NCBI GenBank assembly: GCA_021783525.1
Contig: JAJXTT010000003.1
Location: 1-26,817, forward strand
Direction of reading: 5' to 3'
Length of the DNA: 26,817 nucleotides
Origin: Pseudomonadota bacterium
GTDB lineage: Bacteria; Pseudomonadota; Gammaproteobacteria; Burkholderiales; Gallionellaceae
The translations under genes were made by a program, and so were the position numbers. Within the stretch, counting starts at the first letter, position 1; each line of letters starts with the position of its first letter. The notes under the pieces were generated by a model, which saw only the letters and a program-made list of their open reading frames with translations, made no database searches and was not told where the DNA came from. Shown in pieces: positions 15,257-23,340 of the stretch.

Positions 15257-15343
15257 CCCTCTCCCCATGGGAGAGGGCCAGGGTGAGGGAGTAACCGTTG
15301 CGGGGAAAGCCCTCACCCCAACCCCTCTCCGGAGGGAGAGGGG
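15257..15343. repeat. Inverted pair of CCCTCTCC/GGGAGAGGG repeats
   Basis: Two related elements face each other. 15257-15289 contains CCCTCTCCCC, a short loop, GGGAGAGGG, then AGGGTGAGGG. 15310-15343 contains CCCTCACCCC, then AACCCCTCTCC and GGAGGGAGAGGGG. Each forms its own hairpin and the two can also pair with each other. I recognise this as a common dispersed repeat type between bacterial genes. It lies between hemF and a methyltransferase gene and ends about 20 bases before the latter's start codon. Confidence 0.85.
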
Positions 15344-15362
15344 CATTGATTGGGAGGCCGTC

Positions 15363-15986
15363 ATGCAACCCGGTAAAGAACATTGGGAAACCGTCTATAC
15401 GACCAAGGCCACCGACGAGGTGAGCTGGTTCCAGCCCCATGCGCAGCTATCGCTTGATCTGATCAAGGCCGCTGCTACCGTCAAGAATGCCGGCATCATC
15501 GATGTCGGCGGCGGCGCCTCGACGCTGGTGGATGACCTGCTGGCAGAGGGATACCGCGACCTGACGGTGCTCGATCTTTCCGCTGCAGCGCTGCAGGCGG
15601 CGCGCCGGCGTCTGGGTGCACAGGAAAGCTTGGTGCGCTGGATCGAGGCGGATATCACCGAAGTCGACCTGCCGGCAAGACGCTACGACGTCTGGCATGA
15701 CCGGGCCGTGTTTCACTTCCTGACGACGGCACAACAGCGCGACGCTTACGTGCGCACCGTGTTCAATGCAGTCAAGCCGGGAGGGCATGTCATCGTCGCC
15801 ACTTTCGCAGAGGACGGCCCGCTGCAATGCAGCGGCCTGCCGGTGATGCGCTACCGCGCAGACGAGCTGCACGACCAGTTCGGCGAAGCGTTCACGCTGC
15901 TGAAACACCAGAAGGAAGAACACCACACGCCGGCGGGCAAGATTCAGCAGTTCGTGTACTGCTATTGCCGCCGCGTCAGTTCCTGA
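15363..15986 (+). CDS. Class I SAM-dependent methyltransferase
   Basis: This 207-residue protein has a Rossmann methyltransferase core. It opens with HWETVYTTKATDEVSWFQ, then SAM-binding motif I IIDVGGGAS (45-53), an acidic end of strand 2 (TVLDLSAAAL), and ADITEVDLPARRYDVWHDRAVFHFL, where motif IV is expected. This pattern is common in small-molecule methyltransferases; the substrate is not evident. The frame runs upstream through the repeat, but ATG 15363 with GGGAGG just before it is the natural start. It converges on moaA, with 24 bases between the stops and no obvious terminator. Confidence 0.85.
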   Translation: MQPGKEHWETVYTTKATDEVSWFQPHAQLSLDLIKAAATVKNAGIIDVGGGASTLVDDLLAEGYRDLTVLDLSAAALQAARRRLGAQESLVRWIEADITEVDLPARRYDVWHDRAVFHFLTTAQQRDAYVRTVFNAVKPGGHVIVATFAEDGPLQCSGLPVMRYRADELHDQFGEAFTLLKHQKEEHHTPAGKIQQFVYCYCRRVSS

Positions 15987-16010
15987 TTTGACGCAAGCCC
16001 GTCGCTGGAA

Positions 16011-17003
16011 TCATCCGCCCGTGCGCGACATGAAACGCACGATGCTGGACGCGGGTTGAGTCAGGTCGAAGGTATGGGCCTGCGGCTTGAGTCTGGCGGC
16101 TTCTGCGATCAACTCCAACAATCCCGCTTCATCGCCTGAACGCACGGCAGGCAGCAAATCCACCATGCCCTCGTTGCCCAGGCAGGGAAACAATTCGCCG
16201 CGGGCAGTCACGCGCATCCGGTTGCAGTCCGCACAGAAGTTGTGCGAGTGCGGGGAGATGAAGCCGATGCGCGATTCATGACCGGAAACGCGCCAGTAGC
16301 GCGCCGGGCCGCCGGTGCTCTCCAGGCTGGGGAAGCATTCGAAATGCTGCTTCACCTGCTCCAGCATCTCGGTGTTGCTGTAGTACGAATCGGCATGGTG
16401 ATAGCCGGTCTCGCCCAGCGGCATCTGTTCGATGAAGCTGATGTCTATTCCGCGCGCCAACGCGAACCGGACCAGGTCGTTTGCCTGGAGATGATTGATG
16501 CCGCGGATCAGCACGGTATTCAGTTTGACGCGACGCGGTCCCCATGCCTCTATCGCCGCGTCGATGCCGGCCAGTACCAGGGGCAGATTCCCGGTCCTCG
16601 TGATGCGGTGGAAGGTATCCGGCTCCAGGCTGTCCAGGCTGATATTGACGCGGTCCACGCCGGCCTGCACCAGCGGTTGCGCAAACTTCGCCAGCTGCGA
16701 ACCGTTTGTGGTGATCGTCAATTCGCGCAGCCCGGCAAGCTCGCGTATGCGCGAGGCCAGCCATGGCAGGTCCTTGCGCGTCAGCGGCTCGCCGCCGGTG
16801 AGGCGGATCTTGTCGACCCCCAGGCCGACGAACGCCCTTGCGACTTGCAGGCACTCTTCCAGCGAGAGTATCTCGCTGCGCGGGAGGAACTCCATTTTTT
16901 CGGACATGCAATACGTGCAGCGGAAATCGCAGCGGTCCGTCACCGACAGGCGCAGGTATTTCACTTTCCTGCCGAATGTGTCTTGTATGTCGTTCACGGC
17001 CAT
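16011..17003 (-). CDS. moaA: GTP 3',8-cyclase (molybdenum cofactor biosynthesis protein A)
   Basis: This 330-residue radical SAM enzyme converts GTP to the cyclic precursor of molybdopterin, together with MoaC. The N-terminal SAM cluster is Cys25-x3-Cys29-x2-Cys32, followed by the glycine motif LTGGEPL. The second cluster that binds GTP is Cys257-x2-Cys260-x13-Cys274. The protein ends in the Gly-Gly tail needed for function in this family. It lies 21 bases after fdsD on the same strand and is the last gene of the formate dehydrogenase operon. It would raise cofactor supply when the molybdoenzyme is made. Confidence 0.96.
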   Translation of the reverse strand: MAVNDIQDTFGRKVKYLRLSVTDRCDFRCTYCMSEKMEFLPRSEILSLEECLQVARAFVGLGVDKIRLTGGEPLTRKDLPWLASRIRELAGLRELTITTNGSQLAKFAQPLVQAGVDRVNISLDSLEPDTFHRITRTGNLPLVLAGIDAAIEAWGPRRVKLNTVLIRGINHLQANDLVRFALARGIDISFIEQMPLGETGYHHADSYYSNTEMLEQVKQHFECFPSLESTGGPARYWRVSGHESRIGFISPHSHNFCADCNRMRVTARGELFPCLGNEGMVDLLPAVRSGDEAGLLELIAEAARLKPQAHTFDLTQPASSIVRFMSRTGG

Positions 17004-17024
17004 TGCACCCGGTAAGTCAGAACG

Positions 17025-17246
17025 TCAGCCTGCCTTTTTTACCAGCACGAAAGCTTCCCTCACCATGGGCGACAATTCCGCATCGCCGGCGTCACCGATA
17101 TGGCGGAGCAGCGCCGCGCGCATGCGCGGGTCCCAGCTTCTCTGGATGTGCGAGGCGATGTCTTTCACCGCCTGTTCGTGGTTGGGCATGGCTTCGAAGA
17201 AGGCGCCGATCTGGTTGGCCATCTTGATCAGGTTGGGGATGTTCAT
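17025..17246 (-). CDS. fdsD: Formate dehydrogenase delta subunit
   Basis: This small 73-residue protein matches the FdsD family in N-terminus (MNIPNLIKMANQIGAFFEAMPNHEQAVKDIASHIQRSWDPRMR), length and position. In the Rhodobacter/Cupriavidus systems FdsD is needed for an active NAD-dependent formate dehydrogenase and helps cofactor insertion or complex stability. Its ATG overlaps the fdhD stop (ATGA). The charged C-terminus contains no metal-binding cysteines. Confidence 0.92.
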   Translation of the reverse strand: MNIPNLIKMANQIGAFFEAMPNHEQAVKDIASHIQRSWDPRMRAALLRHIGDAGDAELSPMVREAFVLVKKAG

Positions 17247-18052
17247 GTAGTGCTTCCTTGAAGGCGTTTCGCATGGGTGTAGATCGAGCAGTTCGCGCCG
17301 CGCAAGAAGCCGACCAGGGTGAGATTGAGCCTGTCTGCCAGGCGTATCGCAGCGGCGGTCGGCGCCGACACCGCGGCGAGGATGCCGTAGCCCATCGCGG
17401 CGGATTTCTGCACCATCTCGAAGCTGGCGCGGCTGGTGATGATCAGCGCCCCCTCGGGAACTGCGTCGACCGCGGCCAGTGCGCCCAGTGTCTTGTCCAG
17501 CGCGTTGTGGCGGCCGACATCCTCGCGCACATGGCTGATGCCGCCATCGGCAGCCACGCGGCAGGCCGCATGAACGGCACCGGTGGTTTGCTGCAGCGCC
17601 TGAAAAGTCGGCAAGCGGCGCATGCCCTCATGCAGTGCCGCGAGCGGGAAAGGCGTACCGTCGGCCACGGGCGGCAGGTCGCGCATGACCTGTGTCAGGC
17701 TTTCCGCACCGCACAGGCCGCAACCCGTGCGTCCGGCCAGGCTGCGGCGGCGCTCCTTGAGGCGGGCGAAGGCGGCGCCCGCGATTTCCAGATGCAGGGT
17801 GATCCCTTCTTCCGCTTCCTCGATCTCGATGTCGAACACTTCGCTGCGCCGTTCCACAATTCCTTCGGTCAGGCTGAAGCCCAGCGCGAAATCCTTGAGG
17901 TCGGCGGGCGTGGCCAGCATCACCGTATGAGAGATGCCGTTGTATTCGAAAGCGACGGGCACTTCCTCGGCGACGGTGTCGAGCTGCGGCGCATAACCGG
18001 GGCGCTGCACCGGCAGCTGCATGTTCGGGAGCATTTTGTCGAGAACAATCAT
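17243..18052 (-). CDS. fdhD: Formate dehydrogenase sulfurtransferase/chaperone FdhD (FdsC)
   Basis: This 269-residue FdhD-family protein passes sulfur from a cysteine desulfurase to the molybdenum cofactor and delivers it to the dehydrogenase. It shows EEVPVAFEYNG, the PADLKDFALGFSLTEGI segment, the sulfur-carrying CxxC at Cys111-Cys114 (TGCGLCGAE), the VREDVGRHNALDK motif, and SRASFEMVQKSA. The frame is open far upstream inside fdsA, but the start at 18052 overlaps the fdsA stop as ATGA and gives the normal length. In Fds operons this gene is called fdsC. It overlaps fdsD at its other end in the same way. Confidence 0.95.
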   Translation of the reverse strand: MIVLDKMLPNMQLPVQRPGYAPQLDTVAEEVPVAFEYNGISHTVMLATPADLKDFALGFSLTEGIVERRSEVFDIEIEEAEEGITLHLEIAGAAFARLKERRRSLAGRTGCGLCGAESLTQVMRDLPPVADGTPFPLAALHEGMRRLPTFQALQQTTGAVHAACRVAADGGISHVREDVGRHNALDKTLGALAAVDAVPEGALIITSRASFEMVQKSAAMGYGILAAVSAPTAAAIRLADRLNLTLVGFLRGANCSIYTHAKRLQGSTT

Positions 18053-20886
18053 TTTGCCGTGGCGCCGGCCAGCAAGCGGCGCTGTACCTTGTCTTCGTGC
18101 GCATTCCGCAGTTGCCATTCCGAGGGCTGGTCGACGTGCACCAGTTCGACCGCCGTCACCTTGTACTCGGGACAGTTGGTGGCCCAGTCGGAGTTGTCGG
18201 TCGTGATCACATTGGCGCCGGACTCGGGGAAGTGGAACGTGGTGTAGACCACGCCGGGTTGCACGCGCTCGGTCACCGTTGCGCGCAGCACCGTGTCGCC
18301 GGCCCGTGACTGGATACCCACCCAGTCGCCGTTGGAGATGCCGCGTTCTTCCGCATCGTGCGGATGGATTTCCAGCCTGTCCTCGTCGTAGAAGCGCACG
18401 TTTTCGGTGCGGCGGGTCTGCGCGCCGACGTTGTACTGCGACAGCACGCGGCCGGTGGTCAGCAGCAAGGGGAACTTGCGCGTCACCTTCTCGTCGGTCG
18501 GCACGTATTGTGTGATCAGGAAACGTCCCTTGCCGCGCACGAAACTGTCCACGTGCATGGTCGGCGTGCCTTCCGGCGTCTCGTCGTTGCACGGCCACTG
18601 CAGGCTGCCCAGGCGATCGATCTTGTCGAAACTGACGCCGGCAAAGGTCGGCGTCAGGCGCGCGATCTCGTCCATGATCTGCGACGGGTGCTCGTAATGC
18701 ATCGGGTAGCCCAGCGCATTGGACAGCGCCATCGTCACCTCCCAATCGGCCTTGCCCGACAGCGGCGCCATCACCTTGCGCACGCGCGAGATGCGTCGTT
18801 CTGCATTGGTGAAGGTGCCATCCTTCTCGAGGAAGGATGCGCCGGGCAGGAAGACATGCGCGAACTTCGCCGTCTCGTTCAGGAACAGGTCCTGCACCAC
18901 CACGCATTCCATCGCCGCCAGTGCGCTCTGCACATGCTGCGTGTTCGGGTCCGACTGCACCGGGTCTTCGCCCTGGCAGTAGAGCGCGCGGAAGCTGCCG
19001 TCGAGCGCGGCCTCGAACATGTTGGGGATGCGCAGCCCCGGCTCGGGCTGGATGCTGACGTTCCAGGCGTGTTCGAACAGTTCGCGCGTGATGGTGTCCG
19101 AAACATGGCGGTAACCGGGCAGCTCGTGCGGGAAGCTGCCCATGTCGCAGGAACCCTGCACGTTGTTCTGGCCGCGCAGCGGGTTCACGCCCACACCTTC
19201 GCGGCCGACGTTGCCTGTCGCCATGGCGAGGTTGGCAATGGCGATCACCGCGGTCGAGCCCTGCGAATGTTCGGTGACGCCGAGGCCGTAGTAGATCGCG
19301 GCATTGCCGCCGGTGGCGTACAGGCGCGCGGCGGCGCGCACTTCCGCGGCAGGCACGCCGCTATCGGCTTCCAGCGCCTCGGGCGAGTTGGCCGGGCGGG
19401 CGACGAACTCGCGCCAGTCGGCGAACGCCTGCGCCTCGCAGCGCTCGGCGATGAAGCGTTCGTTGACCAGCCCTTCGGTGACGATGACGTGGGCCAGCGC
19501 GGTGAGCACCGCGACGTTGGTACCCGGCCTGAGTTTCAGGTGGTGATCGGCGCGGATGTGCGGCGACTTGACCAGGTCGATCTCGCGCGGGTCCAGCACG
19601 ATGAGTTTCGCGCCTGCGCGCAGACGCCGTTTCATGCGCGAGGCGAACACCGGGTGGCCGTCGGTCGGGTTGGCGCCGACCACCATGATGACGTCGGCCT
19701 TCTCGACCGATTTGAAGGTCTGCGTGCCGGCCGATTCGCCCAGCGTCTGCTTGAGTCCGTAGCCGGTCGGCGAGTGGCAGACGCGGGCACAGGTATCCAC
19801 GTTGTTGTTTCCGAAGGCGGCGCGCACCAGCTTCTGCACCAGGTAATCTTCCTCGTTGGTGCAGCGGCTCGACACCAGGGCGCCGATGGAATTCCTGCCG
19901 TGCTTGTCCTGGATGCGGCGGAATTCGCCGGCCGCATGGGCGATCGCTTCTTCCCACGAAACTTCGCGCCAGGGATCGCTGATCTTCGCGCGTATCATCG
20001 GCTTGGTGATGCGGTCCGCGTGCGTCGCGTAGCCCCAGGCGAAACGGCCCTTGACGCAGGCATGCCCCTCGTTGGCACGGCCGTCTTTCCACGGCACCAT
20101 GCGCACGACTTCGCTGCCCTGCATCTCGGCCTTGAAGCCGCAGCCGACGCCGCAGTAGGCGCAGGTCGTCGTGACCGAATGTTCGGCCTGACCCTTGGCG
20201 ATCACCGTCTTTTCCATCAGCGTCGCCGTCGGGCAGGCATTGACGCAGGCGCCGCAGGAGACGCACTCCGAATCCATGAAGTCTTCGCTCTGTCCGGCCG
20301 ACACGCGCGATTCGAAACCGCGGCCGGAGATGGTCAGCGCGAACGTGCCCTGCGTTTCCTCGCATGCGCGCACGCAGCGGTTGCACACGATGCACTTGCC
20401 CGGATCGTAGGTGAAGTACGGATTGGACTCATCCTTCTTTACGTCAGTGAAGTGGTTGGCACCGGCCATGCCGTAGCGCACTTCGCGCAGGCCTACCGTG
20501 CCGGCCATGGTCTGCAGTTCGCAGTTGCCGTTGGCGGCGCAGGTGAGGCAATCGAGCGGATGGTCGGAGATATACAGTTCCATCACGTTGCGCCGCAGGT
20601 CGGCGAGTTTCGGCGATTGCGTGCGTACTTTCATGCCGGCTTCGGCGGGCGTGGTACACGAAGACGGATAGCCGCGCCTGCCTTCGATCTCGACCAGGCA
20701 CAGGCGGCAGGAACCGAAGGGTTCCAGCGAGTCCGTGGCGCACAATTTGGGGATCATGACGCCGGCCTGCACCGCCGCGCGCATGACCGTGGTGCCTGCG
20801 GGGACGCTGACAGCGACGCCGTCGATGTTCAAAGTGACTTCGCGGTCGGCGACGACCGCAGGGGTGCCGTAATCGATGTCGTTCAT
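18049..20886 (-). CDS. fdsA: NAD-dependent formate dehydrogenase, molybdenum catalytic subunit alpha
   Basis: This 945-residue catalytic subunit oxidises formate to CO2 at a bis-MGD molybdenum centre. An N-terminal [2Fe-2S] domain uses Cys49, Cys60, Cys63 and Cys77, and a His-Cys3 cluster follows (His109, Cys113, Cys116, Cys122). A ferredoxin-like pair comes next (Cys165/168/171/175 and Cys208/211/214/218), then the cluster of the molybdopterin domain (Cys242, Cys245, Cys249, Cys277). The VCHSPT motif places the molybdenum ligand at Cys370, with His371 beside it. The C-terminal MGD-binding domain ends near the TDNSDWATNCPEYK stretch. It is a cysteine, not selenocysteine, enzyme. GGAGG precedes ATG 20886, which overlaps the fdsB stop. 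Confidence 0.98.
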   Translation of the reverse strand: MNDIDYGTPAVVADREVTLNIDGVAVSVPAGTTVMRAAVQAGVMIPKLCATDSLEPFGSCRLCLVEIEGRRGYPSSCTTPAEAGMKVRTQSPKLADLRRNVMELYISDHPLDCLTCAANGNCELQTMAGTVGLREVRYGMAGANHFTDVKKDESNPYFTYDPGKCIVCNRCVRACEETQGTFALTISGRGFESRVSAGQSEDFMDSECVSCGACVNACPTATLMEKTVIAKGQAEHSVTTTCAYCGVGCGFKAEMQGSEVVRMVPWKDGRANEGHACVKGRFAWGYATHADRITKPMIRAKISDPWREVSWEEAIAHAAGEFRRIQDKHGRNSIGALVSSRCTNEEDYLVQKLVRAAFGNNNVDTCARVCHSPTGYGLKQTLGESAGTQTFKSVEKADVIMVVGANPTDGHPVFASRMKRRLRAGAKLIVLDPREIDLVKSPHIRADHHLKLRPGTNVAVLTALAHVIVTEGLVNERFIAERCEAQAFADWREFVARPANSPEALEADSGVPAAEVRAAARLYATGGNAAIYYGLGVTEHSQGSTAVIAIANLAMATGNVGREGVGVNPLRGQNNVQGSCDMGSFPHELPGYRHVSDTITRELFEHAWNVSIQPEPGLRIPNMFEAALDGSFRALYCQGEDPVQSDPNTQHVQSALAAMECVVVQDLFLNETAKFAHVFLPGASFLEKDGTFTNAERRISRVRKVMAPLSGKADWEVTMALSNALGYPMHYEHPSQIMDEIARLTPTFAGVSFDKIDRLGSLQWPCNDETPEGTPTMHVDSFVRGKGRFLITQYVPTDEKVTRKFPLLLTTGRVLSQYNVGAQTRRTENVRFYDEDRLEIHPHDAEERGISNGDWVGIQSRAGDTVLRATVTERVQPGVVYTTFHFPESGANVITTDNSDWATNCPEYKVTAVELVHVDQPSEWQLRNAHEDKVQRRLLAGATAK

Positions 20887-22376
20887 TGGAAGTCCTCCGG
20901 AAAATGATTGAGTGCGGACAGCACCGGGTACGGCGTCATGCCGCCCATCGCGCACAGCGATCCCGCAGTCATGGTGTCGCACAGGTCGCGCAGCAACGGG
21001 ATCTGTTCGACCGCCCCGGCGCGGATGCGGTCGATGACCTCGACCCCGCGCGTGGAGCCGATGCGGCAGGGGGTGCATTTGCCGCAGGATTCGAGCGTGC
21101 AGAACTTCATGGCGTAGCGCGCCTGCCTGGCCATGTCCACCGTGTCGTCGAAAGCGACGATGCCGCCGTGGCCGAGCACCGCGCCGATGGCGGCGAAGGC
21201 CTCGTAGTCGAGCACCGTATCGAACTGCGACTCGGGCAGGTAGGCGCCGAGCGGGCCGCCGACCTGCACCGCGCGTAGCGGGCGACCGGAGCGCGAACCG
21301 CCACCGTAGTCGTACAGCAGTTCGCGCAGCGTGCACCCGAACGGCACTTCGATCAGGCCGCCGTACTTGATGTTGCCCGCGAGCTGGAACGGCAGCGTGC
21401 CGCGCGAACGGCCCACACCCAGGTCGCGGTAGGAGGCAGCGCCTTGTGCGAGCATGTCAGGCACGCTGGCGAAGGTGATCACGTTGTTGATGACGGTCGG
21501 CTGGCCGAAAAGTCCCGAGATCGCGGGCAGCGGCGGCTTGCTGCGCACGATGCCGCGCTTGCCCTCGATGCTTTCCAGCAGTGCAGTCTCCTCGCCGCAA
21601 ACGTAGGCTCCCGCGCCCTTGCGCACTTCGATCTGGAAATCGCCGAGCCAGTCGCCCGCCGCGTCCAGGGCGGCATTCAATGCTGCGATCGCATGCGGAT
21701 ATTCCGAACGCGTGTAGATGTAGCCTTTGTTGGCACCGACTGCGAGACCGGCGATCGCCATGCCCTCGATCAGGCAGTACGGGTCGCCTTCCATCAGCAT
21801 GCGGTCGGAGAAGGTACCCGAGTCGCCTTCGTCGGCATTGCACACGATGTATTTCTGCGCGGACTTCGTATCGAGCACGGTCTTCCATTTGATGCCCGTG
21901 GGAAAGGCGGCGCCGCCGCGCCCGCGCAAACCGGAATCGGTGACCTGTTGCACGATGGCGGCAGGCGTCAACGTGCGCGCAAGCGCCAGTCCCTTGCCGC
22001 CGCCGTGCGCCAGATAATCGTCGAGCGAATGCGGATCGATCACGCCGACACGGCGCATGGTGACGCGTTGTTGCCGGGCAAGATAGGGAACGGCTTCGAT
22101 GTTGCCCAGGCGCAAGGGATGTTTGCCGCCTGAAGTGAAGCCGGCGGCGAACAGGCCGGGCACATCGTCCGCCGTCACCGGTCCGTAGGCGATGCGGCCT
22201 TGTGGCGTGGCAACTTCAACGAGCGGCTCCAGCCAGAACAGGCCGCGCGATCCGTTGCGCACGAGACGGATCTTCGTGCCGCGCTTTGCCGCAGCGATGG
22301 TGATGGCGGCAGCGACGTCGTCGGCACCGAGCGCCAGCGCTGCCGCATCGCCGGGAACGTAAACGGTGGTGCTCAT
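20883..22376 (-). CDS. fdsB: NAD-dependent formate dehydrogenase, beta subunit (FMN, NAD-binding, NuoF-like)
   Basis: This 497-residue diaphorase subunit passes electrons from the alpha subunit clusters through FMN to NAD+. A thioredoxin-like N-terminal domain (about 1-105) precedes the NuoF-like part. That part contains the GLRGRGGAAFPTG flavin/NAD loop (149-161), NADEGDSGTFSDR, and GAGAYVCGEETALLESIEG. The C-terminal [4Fe-4S] cluster uses Cys431, Cys434, Cys437 and probably Cys475. The frame extends upstream, but ATG 22376 overlaps the fdsG stop as ATGA, has GGGAG upstream and gives the normal family length. Confidence 0.97.
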   Translation of the reverse strand: MSTTVYVPGDAAALALGADDVAAAITIAAAKRGTKIRLVRNGSRGLFWLEPLVEVATPQGRIAYGPVTADDVPGLFAAGFTSGGKHPLRLGNIEAVPYLARQQRVTMRRVGVIDPHSLDDYLAHGGGKGLALARTLTPAAIVQQVTDSGLRGRGGAAFPTGIKWKTVLDTKSAQKYIVCNADEGDSGTFSDRMLMEGDPYCLIEGMAIAGLAVGANKGYIYTRSEYPHAIAALNAALDAAGDWLGDFQIEVRKGAGAYVCGEETALLESIEGKRGIVRSKPPLPAISGLFGQPTVINNVITFASVPDMLAQGAASYRDLGVGRSRGTLPFQLAGNIKYGGLIEVPFGCTLRELLYDYGGGSRSGRPLRAVQVGGPLGAYLPESQFDTVLDYEAFAAIGAVLGHGGIVAFDDTVDMARQARYAMKFCTLESCGKCTPCRIGSTRGVEVIDRIRAGAVEQIPLLRDLCDTMTAGSLCAMGGMTPYPVLSALNHFPEDFQ

Positions 22377-22810
22377 GAGCGTTCTCCCAGGGCGGCCACC
22401 AGCGAGTCGAACTTTTCCGGCGTCACGCGCGCGTGCAGTGTCGTCTCGTCGATCTGGATTGCGGGGCCGATGGAACAGAGACCCAGGCAATAGACCGGCT
22501 CCATTGAAATGTCGCCGTGCTGCAAGCGGGCCGCAGCATGCTCAGCCAGCGCTTCGCTGCCATTTGCCTGGCAGGCTTCTGCACAGCACACGTGCACGAC
22601 ATGCCTGGGCGGCGGTGTCTGGCGGAAGTGGTGGTAATAAGTGATGACGCCGTGCACTTCGGCACGCGACAGATTGAGTTCTTTTGCGATCAGCGGAACG
22701 GCCTCATCCGGCACGTAGCCCAGCTCGTGCTGGATGTCGTGCAGGATGGGCAGCAGTGAACCCGCTTGATGCTGATGCTTGCCGAAGATGGCGTTCAATG
22801 TGGTGATCAT
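22373..22810 (-). CDS. fdsG: NAD-dependent formate dehydrogenase, gamma subunit (NuoE-like)
   Basis: This 145-residue NuoE-like subunit carries a [2Fe-2S] cluster beside the flavin. The ligands are Cys75-x4-Cys80 and Cys108-x3-Cys112 (YCLGLCSIGP). The N-terminal half is the helical bundle typical of the family (LLPILHDIQHELGYVPDEAVPLIAKELNLSRAEVHGVITYYHHF). It is the first subunit gene of the core fdsGBACD block, starts 15 bases after the HPP-family gene and overlaps fdsB. Confidence 0.96.
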   Translation of the reverse strand: MITTLNAIFGKHQHQAGSLLPILHDIQHELGYVPDEAVPLIAKELNLSRAEVHGVITYYHHFRQTPPPRHVVHVCCAEACQANGSEALAEHAAARLQHGDISMEPVYCLGLCSIGPAIQIDETTLHARVTPEKFDSLVAALGERS

Positions 22811-22825
22811 GGGGATGGTTCCAGC

Positions 22826-23332
22826 CTACCAGTATTTGGGATAGCGGCTTTTACGAGAGACGTTGTTGTAGATCAGTGCCGTCAGCAACAGGATGATTGC
22901 ACCTATGGCAGTCGGAAACAGAACAAAGTTCCAGCCCGGTTGCGTCAAAAAAACGATCACGGGATTCGACCCGGCAGGAGGATGCGTCGTGCGTGTCGCC
23001 ATCATCAAAGCCACTGCAGACGCGGTGGCCAGGGCCATGGCCCACCAGTGAGGGCCGAAGGCGGTCAGGAACAACAACCCTGTCGCCGACGACAGAATGT
23101 GCCCGAACAGCACATTCCGCGGCTGGCTGAAGGGCAGGTCGGGATAACCGAAGACCAGCACGCAGGACGCCCCGAAGGAACCGAGCACCAGGGCGAGCTG
23201 CATGTCGCTTGCGGCCAGACCCACTGCACCGATCGCAAGCAGCGAACCGATCCATGCCTTGAGGATGCTGGCGCCGGCTGGCCGGGGCGGCATTGCCGCC
23301 CCATCCCCGCTGAATTTTGCGATCAGGCTCAT
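22826..23332 (-). CDS. HPP-family integral membrane protein
   Basis: This 168-residue protein has four predicted membrane segments (about 25-43, 46-62, 74-112 as one or two, and 140-160). It bears the family name motif His117-Pro-Pro119 in TTHPPAGSNPVIV and the conserved PDLPFSQPRNVLFGH loop. HPP proteins are poorly characterised; plant and cyanobacterial members have been linked to nitrite transport. Its place between the antiporter and fdsG, with gaps of 8 and 15 bases, suggests a role in formate or related anion movement, which is an inference. The start at 23332 gives the family length. An upstream in-frame ATG lies inside the antiporter gene and is not used. Confidence 0.9.
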   Translation of the reverse strand: MSLIAKFSGDGAAMPPRPAGASILKAWIGSLLAIGAVGLAASDMQLALVLGSFGASCVLVFGYPDLPFSQPRNVLFGHILSSATGLLFLTAFGPHWWAMALATASAVALMMATRTTHPPAGSNPVIVFLTQPGWNFVLFPTAIGAIILLLTALIYNNVSRKSRYPKYW

Positions 23333-23340
23333 TGCGTTCT

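Noticed and set aside
18053..18907. N-terminal extension of the fdhD frame into fdsA
   Set aside because: The extension is out-of-frame fdsA sequence; the ATGA overlap and family length fix the start at 18052.
18358..20907. 849-codon open frame on the + strand opposite fdsA
   Set aside because: It is antisense shadow of fdsA; composition is abnormal (Arg/His/Ala-rich) and no motifs are visible.
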